From: Radicibacter daui | GTDB taxonomy: Bacteria > Pseudomonadota > Alphaproteobacteria > Radicibacterales > Radicibacteraceae | Direction: 5' to 3' | Assembly (NCBI GenBank): GCA_030657355.1 | Contig: CP131056.1 | Span: 1,818,501-1,882,500, forward strand | DNA: 64,000 nucleotides | Shown here: positions 61,919 to 64,000 of the stretch, piece after piece | How the letters are laid out: every line of letters begins with the position of its first letter | Numbering within the stretch: the stretch's first letter is position 1 | Translations under genes and position numbers: made by a program | The notes under the pieces: model-generated | What the model was told of the DNA's origin: nothing | What the model saw: only the letters and a program-made list of their open reading frames with translations | The model's database searches: none

Positions 61919-63061
61919 ATGTCATCGAAGCTTCTGCGAACCTGCCTTCTCCTGCCTGTCCTTGCCATCCTCGGCGGTTGCCAGATGGTCGTGATGAACC
62001 CTGCGGGTGACATCGCAGTGCAGCAGCGCGACCTCATCGTCGTATCCACCATCCTCATGCTGATCATCATCATTCCGGTGATGGCGCTGACCGCGTTCTT
62101 CGCCTGGAAGTACCGCCAGGGGAACAAGAGCGCCGATTACGCGCCCGACTGGCATCACTCCACCAAGCTGGAAGTGGTGATCTGGTCGGCCCCGCTGGCG
62201 ATCATCATCGCGCTGGGTGCCATCACCTGGGTGACCACCCACACGCTGGACCCCTACCGCCCGCTTGACCGGATCGCCGAGGGCCAGGCCATTCCGGCGG
62301 ACGTCAAGCCGCTGACGGTGGAAGTGGTGGCGCTGGACTGGAAGTGGCTGTTCATCTACCCGGAGCAGGGTATCGCTTCGGTTAACGAGCTGGCGGCACC
62401 GGTCAATACGCCGATCAATTTCAAGATCACGTCCTCCGGCGTCATGAATTCCTTCTTCATCCCCGCGCTGGCCGGCCAGGTCTATGCGATGGGCGGCATG
62501 GAGACGAAGCTGCACGCCGTGATCAACAAGCCGGGCGACTTCGAAGGTTTTTCGGCCAACTATAGCGGCGCCGGCTTCTCCGACATGCGCTTCACCTTCA
62601 AGGGGGTGAGCCAGGCCGATTTCGATAGCTGGGTGGCAAAGGTGAAGTCGGACAGCACCGGGCTGTCGCGCGACAACTACCTGACGCTGGCCAAGCCGAG
62701 CGAGCGCGAGCCGGTGCACTACTATGGCACCGTAGACAACAGCCTCTTCAGCGCCATCGTCAACAACTGCGCCGAACCGGGCCGGATGTGCATGAGCGAC
62801 ATGGCGGCGATCGACGCCATGGGCGGCGGCGGCATGGCCGGCATCTACAATGTCGTCAACCGCGACCTGAACGACAAGCTGATGCCGGGCAGAAAGCCGG
62901 TGCCGGTTCTGGATGGTGACGTGGCAGCCAGTACGGTGAAGTCCTATGTCGGCTCGCTGTGCACCCCGACCGGCCAGGGCGCCGGCGGCAGCCTGACCCA
63001 AGCCAATTACAGCAAGCCTGTGGAGGGCGCCGCGCTGGCGCCGGCTGCAAGCGCCCTTTAA
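61919..63061 (+). CDS. cyoA: Cytochrome o ubiquinol oxidase subunit II
   Basis: A 380-residue CyoA. A lipoprotein signal peptide ends at C21 (lipobox LGGC). Two membrane helices follow (IVVSTILMLIIIIPVMALTAFFAWKYR and LEVVIWSAPLAIIIALGAITWVTTH), then the cupredoxin domain with LDWKWLFIYPEQGIASVNELA and MNSFFIPALAGQVYAMGGMETKLHAV. No copper A ligands are seen, as expected for a quinol oxidase. A C-terminal Gly/Met-rich extension (GGGGMAGIYNVVNRDLNDKLMPGRK) makes it longer than the E. coli protein. It is the first gene of the cyo operon, 87 bases before cyoB. Confidence 0.96.
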   Translation: MSSKLLRTCLLLPVLAILGGCQMVVMNPAGDIAVQQRDLIVVSTILMLIIIIPVMALTAFFAWKYRQGNKSADYAPDWHHSTKLEVVIWSAPLAIIIALGAITWVTTHTLDPYRPLDRIAEGQAIPADVKPLTVEVVALDWKWLFIYPEQGIASVNELAAPVNTPINFKITSSGVMNSFFIPALAGQVYAMGGMETKLHAVINKPGDFEGFSANYSGAGFSDMRFTFKGVSQADFDSWVAKVKSDSTGLSRDNYLTLAKPSEREPVHYYGTVDNSLFSAIVNNCAEPGRMCMSDMAAIDAMGGGGMAGIYNVVNRDLNDKLMPGRKPVPVLDGDVAASTVKSYVGSLCTPTGQGAGGSLTQANYSKPVEGAALAPAASAL

Positions 63062-63147
63062 AAGCACCGCCCGTTCCGGGGCTTAAGAAATGACGGTGCC
63101 GGCCCGCCGAAAGGGGGCCGGTTGCCGCTTAAACAAAGAGTAAGCCG

Positions 63148-64000
63148 ATGTTCTCAAATCCGGACGTGTTGAAGTTTATCTTCGGCAAGTTGTCTTTCGA
63201 CAGCTTGCCGTTTCATGAGCCCATCCTCGTCGCTACCTTCATCGGAGTGATGATTGGCGGGATCGTGGTGCTTGGCGGCATCACCTATCTCGGCAAGTGG
63301 GGTTACCTGTGGCGTGAGTGGATCACCAGTGTCGATCACAAGAAGATCGGCATCATGTACATGATCCTCGGCGTCATCATGCTGCTGCGTGGTTTTGCCG
63401 ACGCGCTCATGATGCGTGGCCAGCAGGCCATGGCCTTCGGTGAGAATCACGGCTACCTGCCTCCGCATCACTACGACCAGGTCTTCACTGCCCACGGCGT
63501 GATCATGATCTTCTTCGTGGCGATGCCGTTCGTGACCGGTCTCATGAACTTCGTCGTGCCGCTGCAGATCGGCGCGCGCGACGTGAGCTTCCCGTTCCTG
63601 AACAATTTCAGCTTCTGGATGACGGTGGCCGGCGCCATCACCGTGATGATCTCGCTCTTCATCGGTGAGTTCGCCCGCACTGGCTGGCTGGCCTATCCGC
63701 CGCTCTCCGGCATCGCCTACAGCCCGGATGTCGGTGTCGACTATTATATATGGTCGCTGCAGATCGCGGGTATCGGCACAACCCTCTCCGGCGTCAACCT
63801 GATCGCGACCATCGTCAAGATGCGTGCCCAGGGCATGACGCTGATGAAGATGCCGGTCTTTACCTGGACGGCGCTGTGCACCAACGTGCTGATCGTGGCG
63901 ACCTTCCCGATCCTGACCGTGACCCTGGCGCTGCTGACGCTTGACCGCTATGTCGGCACCAACTTCTTCACCACCGAGTTCGGCGGCAACGCCATGCTCT
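63148..64000 (+). CDS. cyoB: Cytochrome o ubiquinol oxidase subunit I (partial, right edge)
   Basis: The first 284 residues of CyoB, cut by the window end. It starts [25 protein letters not shown]. The heme-copper oxidase features present are [33 protein letters not shown] and [40 protein letters not shown], including the low-spin haem histidine region FTAHG. Loop residues [32 protein letters not shown] are typical. It couples ubiquinol oxidation to proton pumping. The rest of the cyoBCDE operon should lie beyond the window. Confidence 0.97.
   Translation, partial: MFSNPDVLKFIFGKLSFDSLPFHEPILVATFIGVMIGGIVVLGGITYLGKWGYLWREWITSVDHKKIGIMYMILGVIMLLRGFADALMMRGQQAMAFGENHGYLPPHHYDQVFTAHGVIMIFFVAMPFVTGLMNFVVPLQIGARDVSFPFLNNFSFWMTVAGAITVMISLFIGEFARTGWLAYPPLSGIAYSPDVGVDYYIWSLQIAGIGTTLSGVNLIATIVKMRAQGMTLMKMPVFTWTALCTNVLIVATFPILTVTLALLTLDRYVGTNFFTTEFGGNAML

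Overview
The window is GC-rich, densely packed DNA from an alphaproteobacterium. The evidence is the SUF operon under an Rrf2 regulator, the BolA/monothiol glutaredoxin pair, a PlcP/Agt-type lipid-remodelling pair, DmeR/DmeF, a CyoA/CyoB oxidase and short dispersed palindromic repeats of the kind common in this class. A Rhodospirillales-like host seems most plausible, but no rRNA or other phylogenetic marker is present to prove it. I see no tRNA, rRNA, insertion sequence, prophage or CRISPR array.

Layout. Positions 1-1805 carry a glycosyltransferase (cut by the window edge) and a metallophosphoesterase that together resemble the phosphate-starvation lipid remodelling pair PlcP-Agt, with PHO-box-like repeats upstream. 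Positions 2217-5782 hold grxD, bolA, purL and purQ, then an orphan peptide-binding protein (5917-7656). Positions 7815-14493 form an rrf2-sufB-tautomerase-sufCDS-sufT-sufA operon. A 697-base gap follows, then an unrecognised 527-residue protein. Positions 16789-21092 encode a two-gene RND pump. A LysE-type exporter (21389-21985) is preceded by what reads as a ZTP (pfl) riboswitch, the most striking regulatory RNA in the window. Small genes, an aldo/keto reductase and a divergent LysR gene follow. Positions 24873-30666 match the CecR-YbhGFSR drug-efflux ABC layout. Positions 30620-34620 encode a double-PAS sensor kinase and a REC-PAS-PAS-GGDEF-EAL protein. Next is a TPR/SPINDLY-type glycosyltransferase.

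Positions 36995-43315 are a GntR-controlled sugar-type ABC operon containing a PLP enzyme of the cystathionine lyase family. VapBC, DmeRF (Ni/Co efflux) and ChrA/ChrB (chromate) follow. Positions 48085-58992 are a galactoside catabolic block: GH36 alpha-galactosidase, an ABC importer without its own ATPase, galK, galT, GH42 beta-galactosidase and a DeoR-family regulator. The beta-galactosidase and regulator promoters share an 18-base motif. The window closes with an orphan degenerate GHKL protein, an MHS-type MFS transporter and the start of a cyo quinol oxidase operon.

The galactoside genes give a coherent route: import, hydrolysis of alpha- and beta-galactosides, then Leloir entry through GalK and GalT. 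No galE or galM lies in view. The importer may borrow the UgpC/MalK-type ATPase at 36995-38086. The metal genes and efflux pumps suggest a free-living or rhizosphere bacterium facing metals, drugs and phosphate limitation. All family names rest on reading motifs by eye; no database search was run.
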